Shown here: positions 11,880 through 25,060 of the stretch, piece by piece
How the letters are laid out: each line of letters begins with the position of its first letter
Numbering within the stretch: position 1 is the first letter of the stretch
NCBI RefSeq assembly: GCF_964355755.1
Contig: NC_092677.1
Coordinates: 12,668,601-12,732,600, forward strand
Length of the DNA stretch: 64,000 nt
Source: Antedon mediterranea
Lineage: Eukaryota > Echinodermata > Crinoidea > Comatulida > Antedonidae
Direction: 5' to 3'
Notes under the pieces: model-generated
What the model was told of the DNA's origin: nothing
The model's database searches: none
Seen by the model: only the letters and a program-made list of their open reading frames with translations
Translations under genes and position numbers: made by a program

Positions 11880-12180
11880 AAAAAAACAATAACAACCGAA
11901 GAATCAATTTACCAAACTACCAAGTAATTAAGGACAATATATAATCAACCAACAACCGCAACCAACAAAACCAATCAAAGAACCAACTTACCATGCATAA
12001 ACAACCAATGAATCTCCAACTGATCAATCTACTCAACACCACAACTTTAGCAAGAACCAATGAATCTACAATTAAACCAATCTAACAAACACTAACTTTA
12101 CAAAACCAAAGAACCAACCAAGAAAGCAAACCAAACAACATACCAAAGTACCAACAACCAACAGACACATTCATAAATAA
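11880..12180 (+). repeat. G-poor A/C-rich degenerate tract
   Basis: About 300 bases built from AACCAA, CAACCAAC and AACCAATGAATCT variants with very little G on the plus strand. Strand asymmetry of this size is typical of a decayed short-unit tandem repeat. Confidence 0.7.
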
Positions 12181-12544
12181 AAAATCATTTTTATTCCCTT
12201 TCTATACATGGTTATGACAAGAACGAAAGGGACACATGTTCAATGTTGGTATCAACTCTCATGGGTAAATACATTACTGTCTTTAATCCACGTTTTATAG
12301 GATACAACATTATGGGAAATTATATTTTTCGAGCCAAAATTACAAGCTGTGTTATTATACGTATCGAGTAATTACAGTCTTCTTTCTCACGTAGCGTTTC
12401 TACTTTACTCGTATTATCATCTCTTCTTAACGTATTTCCCGGTTGCAATCAAAATGGGATGTGCGGTATTTTATTTTTTTTTAATGATTGTTCTATGATT
12501 TGAATTAATCAACATCAAATTGAAGAATACAAAATAAGGGATCA

Positions 12545-13830
12545 TTTCAAAATTATTTTACTGCAGTTACTGCTGTAGGTACATATCTTTTCGCCACACT
12601 ATGATTTTAGTTTCTTTCAATGTCGAAGTTTACAAAGCAATCACTGCAATAAACAGTGGGTATAGTTATCCCTTGTAAAGAGTGAGCAAAATGTAGTTAC
12701 TGTAGTAATTGCAGTAGATAATGGTAACATGGTCCCTAAACAATATTGATGAAGATTCAAAAAGAATTTTAAAAATGCTATTTCGAAATAAATGACAACG
12801 AACAGATTCAATAGAACATACCAATATACTGGCATATATGGCATAATGGCATATTTAAAAAAATTATACAAAAATATTTTTTCAGGGGGACAATATATCT
12901 TTTACGGTTGAATGTAACATCTAATACATCTAATATTCTTCATAATGAATACAACAAATAACTTTATATAGTGACTAATTAAAAATATTTTAAATATTTT
13001 AAGATGGTTGAATAGAACAGGAATATATTTTGTTCATTATGCATAAACATATTACTTTATTAGCTGATTTAATAAGCTAAAAGTATGTCTGCTGGAAAGC
13101 ACACAGTACGTAGGTATTAAATTTTATTATCAAGAACAATGGGAGATACAACGCTAGAAAGCAGTCGTGAATCTTAGTTTGTTGTTTGAGATGAATTAAT
13201 AAAATCTTTATTATTCATCAGATGAATTATATTGCTTTTCATGGTCTGGGTTAATTTATATATTGTATACTACATTTTTATTTTATGTGCGGCAATATTT
13301 TACTTGCAATAGACTTACATAATATGTAATATTGGTGTGGATTAATTCAATTTATTTTATTTTCATATATTGTAATGTTATCATTTTATAGATGCAAATA
13401 GTAAAAAAATGTAAAAAGAAAAAATATCTGCAGTTAGAAGAATCAAAGAGATGAATAGAATTACTGTAGTAGACAAATAGTGACTCAATTAATTTTGTAA
13501 AGAAATACTGCAGTAGAGGGGTTTTTGATGGAAATACTGCAGTAGAGGGGTTTTTGATGGAAATACTGCAGAAGAGTCAACTAAGATATTGTAATACACA
13601 ACATTTAGATAGAATTTCTGATGATTAAATAAGTTTTGCAAGAATTAATGTAATTAGAAAACTGTTGGAATTAGAATAGATGAATACAATTATTACTGAA
13701 GTAGACTGAATTAATTTTGACAGAATACTGCAAAAGAGTGAGGGCTTATATTACTACAATGAAACTTATAAACTTTTGAAACAAAATTATTGATGAATAG
13801 ATAAGTTTTTTAAGAATTACTGCAGTAAAC
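12545..13830. repeat. Cluster of TACTGCAGTA-like palindromes with a 29-bp tandem repeat
   Basis: Variants of TTACTGCAGTAG recur irregularly. The longest shared unit (ACTGTAGTAGACAAATAGTG...ATACTGCAGTAGAGG, 13463-13519) reappears degraded at 13695-13740. At 13502-13571 the 29-bp unit beginning GAAATACTGCAGTAGAGGGG is repeated twice perfectly plus a partial third. A single related site lies at 35553. Probably an old tandem repeat array in decay; no gene is visible. Confidence 0.6.
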
Positions 13831-14764
13831 AATTCTAGTTGTAGGTTAGTAATATCAAGGATAAATAATGATTAATATATGGAAATAGTTGTCCTTGTAA
13901 AGGTGCTATAGCCTGCTGTAGTGGTCTATTCTCACCTCAAGTGAAAATACTAATACAGTTTTCCATTATGGGTATCAGATAATTTACATATAACACCTAA
14001 GAAACGTGTTTAAGAGGTACAATTAATAAAAACGTACGTAATGAATCTTTGAAATACAATTCCCTGGTTAATACACTCACAGTAAATCAGTAAATACAAT
14101 CAAATTATATTATATTATATAAGAAAATGACTTCTCCATGCGATCATATCAATAAACTTAACAGTTAAATATATACGAAATTAATTGAATAAAAATTTGG
14201 ATTATTTGCATAGAAATTAAGTGTCTATAAAATTGTCAGAATACAGATTGATTATTCGCGCAGCGACGGCTAAATCTGATTAAACATCCATCATCAACGT
14301 AAAAATTTAAATCGTTAAGAACTCTCTTAATTCGTCTCAGTTTTCGATTTAAAGAACTTAAGTACAGAATGTATACTCACTAGAAAAGTCTACAATTTTA
14401 ACCCAATCTAGGTTGTAAAGAAAATCTCTTGTAACTAGTAGAGTTTGATGACAGCTTTATGAGATGTTCCGGTTTTAATTTGAATTGTCCAACATATCAT
14501 AGAATTTCCTTAGTATATAGAGATGTCAATGCATTATATTACAGAGATACACTAATCTTCTTCTTCTTCTTAACGTTTTTCGTCTTCCGAAATTACGCTT
14601 TCCACAATTTGTTTCCATTTTTGTCTGTTTATGGCAGGATATATGTTTATATGGATACACTAATAAGCATTGATAAAAGTATCAGGAATAGAATAGAATC
14701 AAAAATATTATTTGTTTATATAGAATATTTGTAAATATAGAATAATACTGTTTAAAGATTTTCT
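13831..14764. other. No gene seen; possible transposon fragment at 14550-14640
   Basis: CTTCTTCTTCTTAACG followed by TTTCCACAATTTGTTTCC resembles end sequences of repeats I have met in other invertebrates, but I cannot name it. The open frame across it has no supporting features. Confidence 0.3.
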
Positions 14765-15060
14765 TTTCAGACAAAAGGAGAAACTTTGCTGAAGAAACAT
14801 TGGTAAACTTGAAAAGAAGTCAGGAAGGATAAAACTTAGAGAATAGATGTTGGAGAAGGAAAAGAAAGGGTAAAGTGAAGAGATGTTAAAGAAAAGAAAC
14901 AAAGGGAGAACATAATTGAAAAGAAAACAGAGCAATGGAGCATGTGAAGAAAAAAATTAAAACATGATTAGTCAAAAAGAGAGATATAAAAGGGGAAAAA
15001 GAACAAATCAAGATAAGAAACATACTTGACAAAATGCAAGTTTTAGGTAACAAGTTAAAA
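14765..15060 (+). repeat. Polypurine-rich tract
   Basis: Nearly 300 bases dominated by A and G on the plus strand (GGAGAAGGAAAAGAAAGGG, AAAGAAAAGAAACAAAGGG). It could form triplex-type structures. It has no uninterrupted frame of coding character. Confidence 0.7.
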
Positions 15061-17350
15061 AAGTTAACAAATAGTTATAACCTCAAGGTTTGAAAGGAAA
15101 TTTGACATTTCTTCAGTTAGTTGAAAAGAACGTTAAAAAAAGCAATTAATTGAAAGAAAATGGTGTGAAATTGCATTTAAATCAGACAGCCAAGTAAAAG
15201 AAGATGAATTTCTGTTAAAATAACAATGGAAAGTTTAGATTGTGATGGATGTAATCAGTAATTAATAGAAAATAGCCGGACAGACAAAGCAAAAACAGAT
15301 CAATGGGTGAAATTAATAGAAATATAAATGGAAGAATGAATGAATGTTGGAATGATGATGAGTTGAGGTCTATTAGACTGATGAGTGATTCAAATTAAAT
15401 GATGCAACATCAAATGAGTATCATTTCTAGCGGGATGTTAAAAGCCCGAGGAAACAGAAACCCAGAGGATGAGTCAAGGTTAGGGCACCATCATTATCTC
15501 CTCTTCTTTCCATCATCATCAACATCATCATCAATATTATACACACATTAGTTTGCTAATCCTAAAGCATCATCTTGTTAATCTATACATCTGACCTTCT
15601 TCATTGATGAAGTTCTAAAAGGAAGATGACCATTACAAATTGACCAACATGTCGTCACGATTTACGCACGACTGATCATGTCATCACGACCAATAGTGTG
15701 TTCCCGGTCGTTCGACATCAGTGAAACAACTTGTGACATTAAGAAATTTTAAAGGACAAATAAGATTTTTATTTTACTTATATTTGAATTATTGTTAATT
15801 AATAATAATGCTAAAACTCTTCCTTTAAAGGCAGTTAGATCATTTAGATTAATGGAAAATATTTTGATTCCCACAGTGACTATAAAGCTGAAACAACAAA
15901 TAATATCAATTTCGCACAAAATCATATCTATTATACAGATAGCTGTGTCATTTTCAATTAAAGAGAATAGTTGATCTCGGAGGAAAAAGAATTCTCTAAA
16001 GAAATATCATTTTCTTCCAATTCTTTTTAAAAAATGTAATTCTTAATTTTTCCAAAAAATCATTCATTTTTTTGCCATTGCAGATAATTTGTTTGGCTGT
16101 AACTCATTATAACACTCATCACCGTAATTTTAAATTAACGACATGATGATGCGACGAAAGCATAATCAGTTGAATAACGATAAAACCGTAACATCATTAG
16201 ACTATGGCAATATTGCGCTACGCAATCCAACGCACAGTTTTGATTAGAGATTAAAACTTGATAACTTTCAACAACAATATAACAGGGAAAAAAAAGAGGA
16301 GGATATGTACCACTCTGGATCATTTGAAGGAATAATTTCAAACTTTTACAAAAATAACATTCTCAAACCAACAGGTAAAAAAATCTTGTATAATAATATC
16401 AGAAATGTATCACCACAAAGATAAAAATTCATCATGTCCATAAAGATTGCTAATGTAAGAATAATCTTTCTGACCAGATTTGACAAAATTTTAAATATAT
16501 ATAAAAAAGAAAATTATATAACAAATTGTGACTCATGTTGATGAATGTATATTACAGTTTTTTTTTATGAAAATGAGTCACTTTCACAAATGAAATTGTC
16601 TTGTTATGATTAATAGTATTTTCGGTCATAGAAATCTGCATTTTTGATTGTAAAGATAGTAAAGAGATTACTATAACCAATTTGAAAAGAGAAAAATATA
16701 GCATAAGGAGTAGTGTAACATTTTTGCTAGTTTAGATAAATTACCAAAACTGGCAACTTAACATTTTCATGTGAATCACCACAGGTTGCTAATAGCCAAC
16801 TTAATTACCAACTAAACTTTTTTTAAATATTGTTTATCCTTCTTTTGAAAACCCCCTTTCCTCCCTGTGCCATTATCTACAAAACAGCTTTGTCAAAATT
16901 AAACTTTATTACATTTCTTGTGTAATACTGGTTAAGATTAAATGACTGACTATTAATAATCATACAGAGGTAGAAGTGCTGCATTTTTTCTACACAACTA
17001 AAGAATGTCTGTTGTATTAAATCATGTAACAGTAATCATGCATGTATCAAATAATGACATTATTTCTGCAAAGTTCGTAACAAAATTCCCCAAGGCAGGA
17101 ACTGTTTAAATGTACATACCATTATTATTATTATACTGTTACTAAACAGCAAATTGACCTATTCCCAATGTTAACGGGCCGAAACGGTAAGGGTAACCGT
17201 ACCTACCATTAGCGGCCTTTTATTTTCATGATGCGCCACTAGATTACGCGCATTGAGTCATTCTATGTACGTCCAGAAACATATGCATTATTATACACAG
17301 AATTACTTTTCGGCTTCATAACCAAGTACGGTAGTAGTCGCATAGTCTTG
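15061..17350. other. Intergenic or intronic; three higher-complexity islands
   Basis: Islands at 15600-15730 (repeated GTCGT/ACGAC motifs: ATGTCGTCACGATTTACG, CGCACGACTGATC), 16130-16340 and 17150-17350 (AACGGGCCGAAACGGTAAGG). None holds a convincing exon. A chance 12-codon frame precedes the GTAAGG at 17184. Between the islands the DNA is AT-rich. Confidence 0.35.
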
Positions 17351-17997
17351 CATGACCATGGTTTGCAACGGAAAGGAACATAAATATACATATGTAAGCC
17401 TACAACACAATTTGCATGTTTATTTTTAAAAATACAGTACATCTTAAAGGGTTTAATGTTGATTATAAATAAAATGTGCTATAAACTGGACAAGAACACC
17501 ATGTTTCTATTTCTTGTGAATACATTCTCCATTTTCAAATGTTATAAATAGAATGTTGCATTTGCGATGACTAAATATTGACTTTTAATTGGTTTAAATT
17601 AATCAGATGATTTTATTGATTCTTGGCACGTTCGAGGTGCCTACACAGTTTAGGAGCTGACAGTTTTTTTGGATTAATCAATTCATGAATAATTAATTTT
17701 TCTCTCTTTCCATTGATTTTTGACATGGTAACTAAATGAAGTTTATGAGAGAAATTGTGTCAAACATATACGGGCAATTCAGAAAATGCTAATTATTATG
17801 AAAATGACTGCTTCAATTCATTCTTATTCAACAACTACTTTAAGTGACTTTTTATGCAAAAAATTCATCGATCACGCTGAAAAATTCAATGTGTTTAAAT
17901 AAGATTAGAATGGTGTAGAAGATGATGATATTTATGTATTAGGCCTATAACATAATAATAATTATTAAAATAATGATGATTATGAGTATGATGATTA

Positions 17998-18629
17998 TGA
18001 TAAAACCATAAAGATGATGATGATATGATGAATGAAGATGAAGGTGGAGATGATTATGATAATGATAATGATGATAATGATGAACATGATGGTGATGATG
18101 ATTATGTCGTTGATTAATATCACAATTATGATAAAAGATTTTTATGATGATTATGATTATGGTAATTATAGAACCATAAAGATGATATGATTAATAAAGA
18201 AGAAGATGAAGGTGGAGATGATTATGATAATGATAATGATAATGATAATGATAATGATGAACATGATGGTGATGATGATTATGTTGATGATTATGTTGTT
18301 GATTAATATCACAATTATGATAAAAGATTTTTATGATGATTATGATTATGGTAATCATAGAACCATAAAGATGATGATATGATTAATAAAGAAGAAGATG
18401 AAGGTGAAGATGATGATGATAATGATGATGATGATAATGATAATGATGAACATGATGGTGATGATTATGATGATGATAATGATGAACATGATGGTGATGA
18501 TTATGATGATGATAATGATGAACATGATGGTGATGATTATGATGATGATAATGATGAACATGAAGGTGATGAGTATAATGATGATGATGATGATAAGAAT
18601 TATAATGATGATGATTATGTCGATGATTA
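17998..18629 (+). repeat. Higher-order GAT-rich minisatellite
   Basis: Three long units start with ACCATAAAGATGAT at about 18006, 18172 and 18361 and share GAAGATGAAGGTG and the block TTGATTAATATCACAATTAT. Inside the third unit a 36-bp repeat (GATGAACATGATGGTGATGA...) occurs about four times. Because 36 is a multiple of three, frames stay open on both strands: an acidic DEHDGDDYDDDN repeat on plus and an isoleucine-rich one on minus. Neither has other signs of a gene. Confidence 0.9.
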
Positions 18630-18904
18630 AGATCTATTAATTATCTATCAATATCTGTCCTAGGAGAATACATTTTAATAAAATTAATGCCAAACAATTC
18701 ACAAAACATCCTTAAATCTTATATAAAATAACAAACTTTAAGAACCTGAAGAGTGTTCTCTTTATTGTTAAATATGTTTTTCATTTTTCATTTCTTGTAC
18801 TTTTCACAATTTATTATTTGTTTATTTTTGTATTATAAGTATTAGTTTATTTGTTCAATAATCAATTGACATTATTTTGACAATAAAACACTAAAGGAAT
18901 GTTA

Positions 18905-19150
18905 AAATACGCCGATATAATATAGTATACACATCGCCGCTGATTACCCAGTCAGCATAGTCCGCGTCGTAATAATCACTATAACTCCATCTTGTCAATA
19001 AGTGCTTCACCCAGAGGGCGACAGGAAGAGGTTTTTACGATGGAAACAATAATCGCAAGCTGAAGATTTTAAATCTAGGTTAGATAGAAGAGAATTCAAG
19101 GAAGATATAGCCAGAAGCGTAAAAGCAAAACTGATTAAAATCAGCAATGA
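18905..19150. promoter_or_regulatory. Higher-complexity island with CpGs and a GAGGGCG core
   Basis: Contains ACACATCGCCGCTGATTACC, GTCCGCGTCGTAATAATC and CACCCAGAGGGCGACAGG. The minus-strand frame over 19007-19201 lacks splice signals and is probably chance. Possibly regulatory. Confidence 0.3.
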
Positions 19151-20559
19151 TAAATGAAGTGGGTACGCGAAAGAAAAAAAAATCTCAGAATTACCTTGCA
19201 AATAGGGGAAAAATATGCATGTAATGGATATGTGACTGCTGACAATAAAGTAAGCTAAAAAAATATTACATCATTAAGAAAAGTATTAATGCACAGATTA
19301 CAATTTGTTAGAAGAATGTTTTTACAACTGTAAGGAAATATAATTGACAAAATGTTTATCTAAAAAAATTAAAATTGGTAGAAAAATACTTTATGTATAA
19401 AATTATTGATTTGTTTTAATAATAATACATTGGTTTTCATAAAATTAGGAATCTGTTTACATTCAATTAAAACAAAAACATTTCTTTTATTGATCTTGTA
19501 TTAGATTACTAGTGTACTAATGCAGATTAAATTTCTTTTTATATTTAGACATTATATTTTAGAAAACTAATTATTTGGCAACTATCGTATAAAATACATC
19601 TTTCAAAACAATTTTGTTAAAAAAATAATCGTAAACAAATTGACAATTAAAAAAAATTTATTAAAAATGAAATATTAATAACAATTGGACAGACAAGAGA
19701 ACTGTCATGCCTGACAACAATATTAATGTTGACAATAATGATAATGGCATCTCTCAAAACGATCACAACACAGACACAAGAGAATGTCAGTCATAAGTTA
19801 ACAATGATGCCCACAGAACTGGCAGATGAATTCTCTGCTACATCACGTAAAATATTATAGTACTTTATCGTTTAATATTCCTGACCGTATTAAACACACA
19901 AAAAAATATCAGTGTTATTTGAGAAAATCCTTATTATCCTAGGATACAATATTTATTACAAATGTTGGGCTTTGGTTACAATGCAATTAAATCTAGACTT
20001 AACATATGCTGTGTAAATTTTCTTGTAATTTAACTGGGTTTTATGTACCCTCGTTTTTATAAGAAATCTGAAAAGGAAAATACTAGACAGTGAAAATTGG
20101 TTTTACACAGCCTTGTTTTAAAGAAATATGAAATAGAAAATACTACAATATACTATTTCGTTGTGTGTAAATGTCCCAATTGTTATGTTCAAATTGAAAA
20201 GTTGACTGCAGTGAGCAAACAAATGTTTTGTAATAAACAATAACAGACTTAATTTGGAAAGGTTACAAAAAGTAAACCATAGCCACAACCCCCAGCCGAA
20301 ATATGTCATCAGTGGCATACACATTAAACTAAACAATTTATTACATGCATCTATATGCCTCTTCAAAAATGGCATATCTGGGGCATACAGAACATGTGTT
20401 CATCTTTCTTTTCTCACCCCTCTTAAATAAAAGGTGAAAAGTTTTCCCAGTATAATCACAAAATATCTTGACAGAAACCTTGTTTTTAATTGGAGATATT
20501 GGAGATCTAGTACCATTTGATATCAGCAGCAGCCTATTTTATAGCTGTAATAATTTAAA
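19151..20559. other. No gene seen; AT-rich
   Basis: Includes a diverged direct repeat (GAAAATACTAGACAG / GAAAATACTACAATA around 20070-20150). Nothing else is supported. Confidence 0.45.
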
Positions 20560-21830
20560 TACTTTTATTTCTAGGATGAGTATTCATTGGGGGCCCGTAG
20601 CATTCTGTAATCGCTCCCATTAAAAATTAGCTTAATTATTCGTAGATGCGTAAACAACAGCCTTGCATCACAGGAGGGTTATAACGGGTTTCTGTTGAAC
20701 ATCTAACAGATAAAGTTTTATTTTATAAGAAGAGGGGAACTTACTCAACGTGCATGTTATCCCTCAGAGATTTATTGCAGACTTCACAATGATGCAAAAA
20801 CCTTGCCTAATTGCTTTAAATTAGGGAAAGTGTTTTCTTTTTGCGACCTATAATTAAATTGTATCTCTACACCCGTCCTAGAAAAAAAACATGCAAAACA
20901 TGTTGTTTTTTAAAAAGTTTAAAAATTAAACTATAACAGGTGTGTTGTTTGTTTACATTGTTGTCGGTAAACTTTTATAATTTTTAGCCTTCTTCTTTTT
21001 TACTTTAGCCAGGCCTGCTTTATCTATGTTAAATAATGGGAGAATTAATTAAATTTTGATGACAAAAAAAAAAAGGGCCAATAAAAAACAACAGTTGAGT
21101 ATAGTAATATGTTCTGCTAAAATAAAATGTTTGTTGGCGTTATTTAATCAATAGAATTGCACTATGGGGGTCAAGCAAGTTTAACTACTGTACCAACTAT
21201 GTTTATGCCATTGAACCTATAAGCAATCTAAAACATGCAATAATAAACAAGTGTATTTGTTTTCGGTTAAAAAAGCACCGATTAATAAGTCTCGTAATGA
21301 TAGCAGAGGAATGACAGATTATAAGTTGATAACTCGCATGGAGCACGCATGAGACTATGTTGCTGCAAGGTCATAAATTTTCCACAAAGTCCGACTGTTC
21401 AGTTTCAAAATCTTTAAAATGTCAGCGTCTTCATAATTACACATCAGCCAGTCATGTTGCATCTATCTACTCTGTAGCTAAGCCCGTTAATTAATTAACA
21501 AGACCCTAAAATTTGCGTGAATGGGCCATTTCCATTAACTACATATCGTCGGAGTTCTACAAGTTACCATTAAACAAAGCAATAGATGATAAAAAACAGA
21601 GTGCCTCCCATGACTTATATTCGCTTAGTCAAACAACGTATTATATGTATGGCTAATGAAAATTGTCCTCGTATTATAAGCATATGACATTAGCACAAAA
21701 AATTCGGAAGTTAAGTAATTGACGGTCATCTTGAAGACCAACGGTTGCATAATGCGCGCACAATTAGTGGTAATACTTAAGTCTAGTTGCCGGCTTAAAC
21801 TTAAGCTTGAAATTATTCTCATAACCGTAC
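20560..21830. promoter_or_regulatory. Dense run of non-coding higher-complexity islands
   Basis: Blocks at 20570-20780, 21270-21600 and 21660-21830 are non-repetitive, CpG-containing and homeodomain-site-rich (TTAATTAATTAAC at 21491, TAATTGACGG at 21717). They lack long frames with splice sites. The pattern fits enhancer DNA near a developmental gene, but this is inference from base composition only. Confidence 0.35.
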
Positions 21831-22188
21831 TAAAGATTTAGTATTCAGCTTACAGTTGCAATGTGGTATCTAAGATGACAAATTGTCTTGTTTTGCATAG
21901 AAACAAAATTAAATAATTTGCAGTCCTTTTTAATTTAAAAAAATGTCATTGGTTGAAAGTGCTGCTTTTTTATTGTTAAAAAACTTTACAATTTATCACA
22001 TTGTATCATTTTTTCTCTGTTTAAAATTGGTTTATGTCTTTATAATACATAATTTCTATTGGTTAAAAGTTCTATGCTACAATTATAAATATTAACAATA
22101 AGTACAGAAAATCAAAAACTGTAACTTGCAATGATTTTCAAACTTGTACTTCGAGTCTAGGTAGCAGCATTGTTTTCGACGATCAGAA

Positions 22189-22272
22189 AATTCTGGACAA
22201 GAGTTAGGAATTGAACCCTGTACTCTTGTGATTAGTAGTAAGTAGTCTTACAGAACCACCAAGCTATAGGGC
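22189..22272 (-). repeat. tRNA-like SINE head
   Basis: On the minus strand: GCTTGGTGGTTCTGTAAGAC followed, about 45 bases on, by a B box GGGTTCAATTCC. This is the arrangement of a tRNA-derived SINE 5' part or decayed tRNA gene with a long variable region. No A tail is obvious. Confidence 0.5.
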
Positions 22273-22603
22273 AAATACTTGTACTGTATGTATGGCCTTC
22301 ACAGCTACAAAGAAAAAAAAACCATCGCAGGAGACAAGTATTTATTAAGTATAAATAAAGTGCATTATTATTAGCTGAAATTGTCTAAAAATGATACGTA
22401 ATATTTTGTTTACGATGAGTAATTTGAAACTTTCAAGGCTATTCATTTATGAATTCATCAAAATTGAAAATGAAATAAAAACTGATTAATACAGAAGGTA
22501 TTAGCTGAGTATAAAAGAAGTTGAAAGAAAAAAAACCCTGAAGAAAGTAGAACTTTAAGATGTGGAAAAAGGAGTTTATAGATTGCTTTGTGAGATGTTC
22601 TCT

Positions 22604-22729
22604 AAAGCTCTCTCTACACTATCAAACTAGTGTGCTGTACCCAAATATAATAGTGATATGACATCATCATGTCCATATATGGGCACATCACATTTGTCAC
22701 ATAAAGTTTGATAGTGTAGACAGGGCTTA
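22604..22729 (+). mobile_element. Palindromic MITE, copy 2
   Basis: Ends AAAGCTCTCTCTACACTATC and TTTGATAGTGTAGACAGGGC; internal GACATCATCATGTCCATATA and GGGCACATCACA as in the other copies. Confidence 0.85.
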
Positions 22730-22775
22730 AGGATCCTAGGTTCCTGAATGAGGAGATCTAATGAGTGCTATTATC

Positions 22776-22862
22776 TTTGACGGATCCAAGAGGAGGGAGG
22801 AGTAGCCAGCCAATGCACAACCCACCCACCTATTTAAAAATCATGGATCTGCCACCGAAAAT
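22776..22862 (+). repeat. Short repeat with inverted GGATCC ends
   Basis: TTGACGGATCCAAGAGGAGG at the left and AATCATGGATCTGCCACC at the right are partly inverted copies. The middle has CCCACCCACC. It resembles a short interspersed hairpin element; only one copy is present here. Confidence 0.35.
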
Positions 22863-23248
22863 GTTCTTCAGTCTGATAATAATTATGAACAAGTTTAAGT
22901 AAATGCAAGGATATGCAAACCTAAACAATTAAAGATGTATTGTACTTATTTTAAGATACTTTTTTTGTTTCAGTGAACTAATTTAATATTAAGATATATT
23001 AGTGCACAGTTTGGAGTTTAAAATTAAAAACTAAAAATAGATTCAAATAAAGGTACATGAAAACAATATAATTCAAAAGTAAATGGGTTTCATTACTGTT
23101 TAAGAACTGAATGTCAATTAGACCATATTTCAATAAGAGCTTTATCTAGGATACTAACAAAAATATCAAGAAAAATGGAGCATTCTTCATACTAAGAGGA
23201 GAAAAAATTCTGTTAATGCTAAAAGGTAAATAAAATCGGAGAATATAA

Positions 23249-23300
23249 TGGTGCTCAGATTCCAATCCAAGGGCTCTGGGTTCAAATCCTATTACCAGAG
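23249..23300 (+). repeat. tRNA-like fragment with B box
   Basis: GGGTTCAAATCC at 23278-23289 is a perfect B box preceded by a degenerate A-box-like segment. The flanking stem does not close. Probably a decayed SINE head of the same kind as 25566-25640. Confidence 0.45.
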
Positions 23301-23829
23301 AATACACATCCATTCACAATTATCTAATTAAAAATAATTTTAAATAAAGTTTAAAATTGGATCAAATACAAATTACATACAATTAAAGTAAAAAATATCA
23401 AAAAAAGAAAAAATACAAGATATTTGATGTATTATTATTTGTAGGTTTGGAGGGTGAAAAATGTGTGTTAACATTTTATGATAACAACATGTATGTTAGT
23501 ATAATCAAAGCACATGAGAAAATCTTGATTGAAACACATCAACCTTCTTCTAGACAGAAAGATAATGTTTCATATTAATTAGTGTTTTAAGGATTGTAGG
23601 GCGATTGGACAAAGTATAGCCATTAAGGATAAGAGAAGAATAACCACTGTACATAACAGAACCAATGAAGTTGATTAATTGCCAGAAACATAGCTCACAT
23701 TATGGCTATAACATTAATTAACATTTACTTAATGGGTGCTTAAAAAATCTGGTGAACCTGGCCAGCTTGGAAGGTCAATGTTAACACTGCTGTAATGAAA
23801 CAGTTCTTAGATAATAATACAGAAAATGG

Positions 23830-25060
23830 TTATTAACGTTAGAGACCTCACGGCCGATCCAACCCATACTCGCATATGTAAGCAAAACGTTAATAAATCG
23901 CAAACAGATAGATTAACAAGCTCTCAATAACGCGAATTACGGCTCAATTTTTTTCAAGCACATGTTCTCGTAATTAATTTGTTAAATAATTTTCGCTACA
24001 ACAAACTTGAAAGTTAATTCCCAAGACGAATAATAAATGGCAGAAAAACAAACACATTTAAAATACAACTGTATTCTGTTTTAAATGTTTGCATGAAATG
24101 GAATATTTAAAATAAATTTATTACATAATTTAAGAATGATTTAGAAAACAGAGTTGATTTTAAACAGAGTTGGAATTTAAATTTGTTAAGTGGCCACAGA
24201 GCCAAATAGAACTCAATAAAATAAATTGTACGGTTAATCAAATGGGTTTACGCTTTATACGCCATTTACTAACTTTTTTACATTCAACAAATGAAATTAA
24301 GTTTAGATTTATACATCTCCAGAATGTATGGACATTTTGGCTCCTAAATTAACAAAACCTGTAGAGGATTGTTAGCATTAAGTCTAACTTATGAGAATAC
24401 GTCAAGTCAAAAACTATTCTTCTAATATGACGTTTTATGATGCATTACTTGGGATGCCCAGCTACATTGTGGAAACATCGTAATTCCTGTTGATAACGTC
24501 AATCACAGACGCGGACAAGACAGCGTTTCTTCGTATTGGCATTCCGAAATCACACTCATTATAAGATCAGCAAAAGTTTAAACAAAATCCGTATCAAAAA
24601 TGAGAAAAATACTAAAAAAAGCTAAATTCATCTAAATGTTAAAATCTTTAGCCAGAATCACTATTATAATCCATGTAGAACTTATTCCTTTCATTTGTAA
24701 TAATCATAATTAATCACAAACTAAGACAAGCAAGTTTAAGTGGGCACAATAAAACTACTAATGGGAACTTGGCTGGCTCTAGAGAATTCAGATATAACTT
24801 GTAATGCGTTCAGAATCTTTGCTTACACAAGTCTGGTAATTAACGGCTTATAGGAAGCATCCAGAAATCTTGTTGCTAGAGAAGAAAAAAAAAATATCGA
24901 AGCGCAAACTAAATGATGCCACAAAGTTGAACGGAAGAGATAACGAGACTTCGCCAATTCTGGCAAACAACACCTCTTTGTCTTAAGTCTTAATCAATTT
25001 ACGGCAAAAAAAATTCCCGACCTAGTTTTCAACCGAAGAGCTTTATATCTGTCAGAATGG
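23830..25060. promoter_or_regulatory. Cluster of higher-complexity non-coding islands
   Basis: Islands at 23840-24060 (CTCACGGCCGATCC, TCGTAATTAATTTG), 24400-24560 (ATAACGTCAATCACAG) and 24860-25060 (AATTTACGGCAAAAAAAATT) are non-repetitive and contain many homeodomain-type TAAT cores. No exon with both splice sites was found. Possible enhancers. Confidence 0.35.

Noticed and set aside
18379-18640. Acidic Asp-rich plus frames and the Ile-rich minus frame
   Set aside because: All arise from GAT repeats with a period divisible by three.
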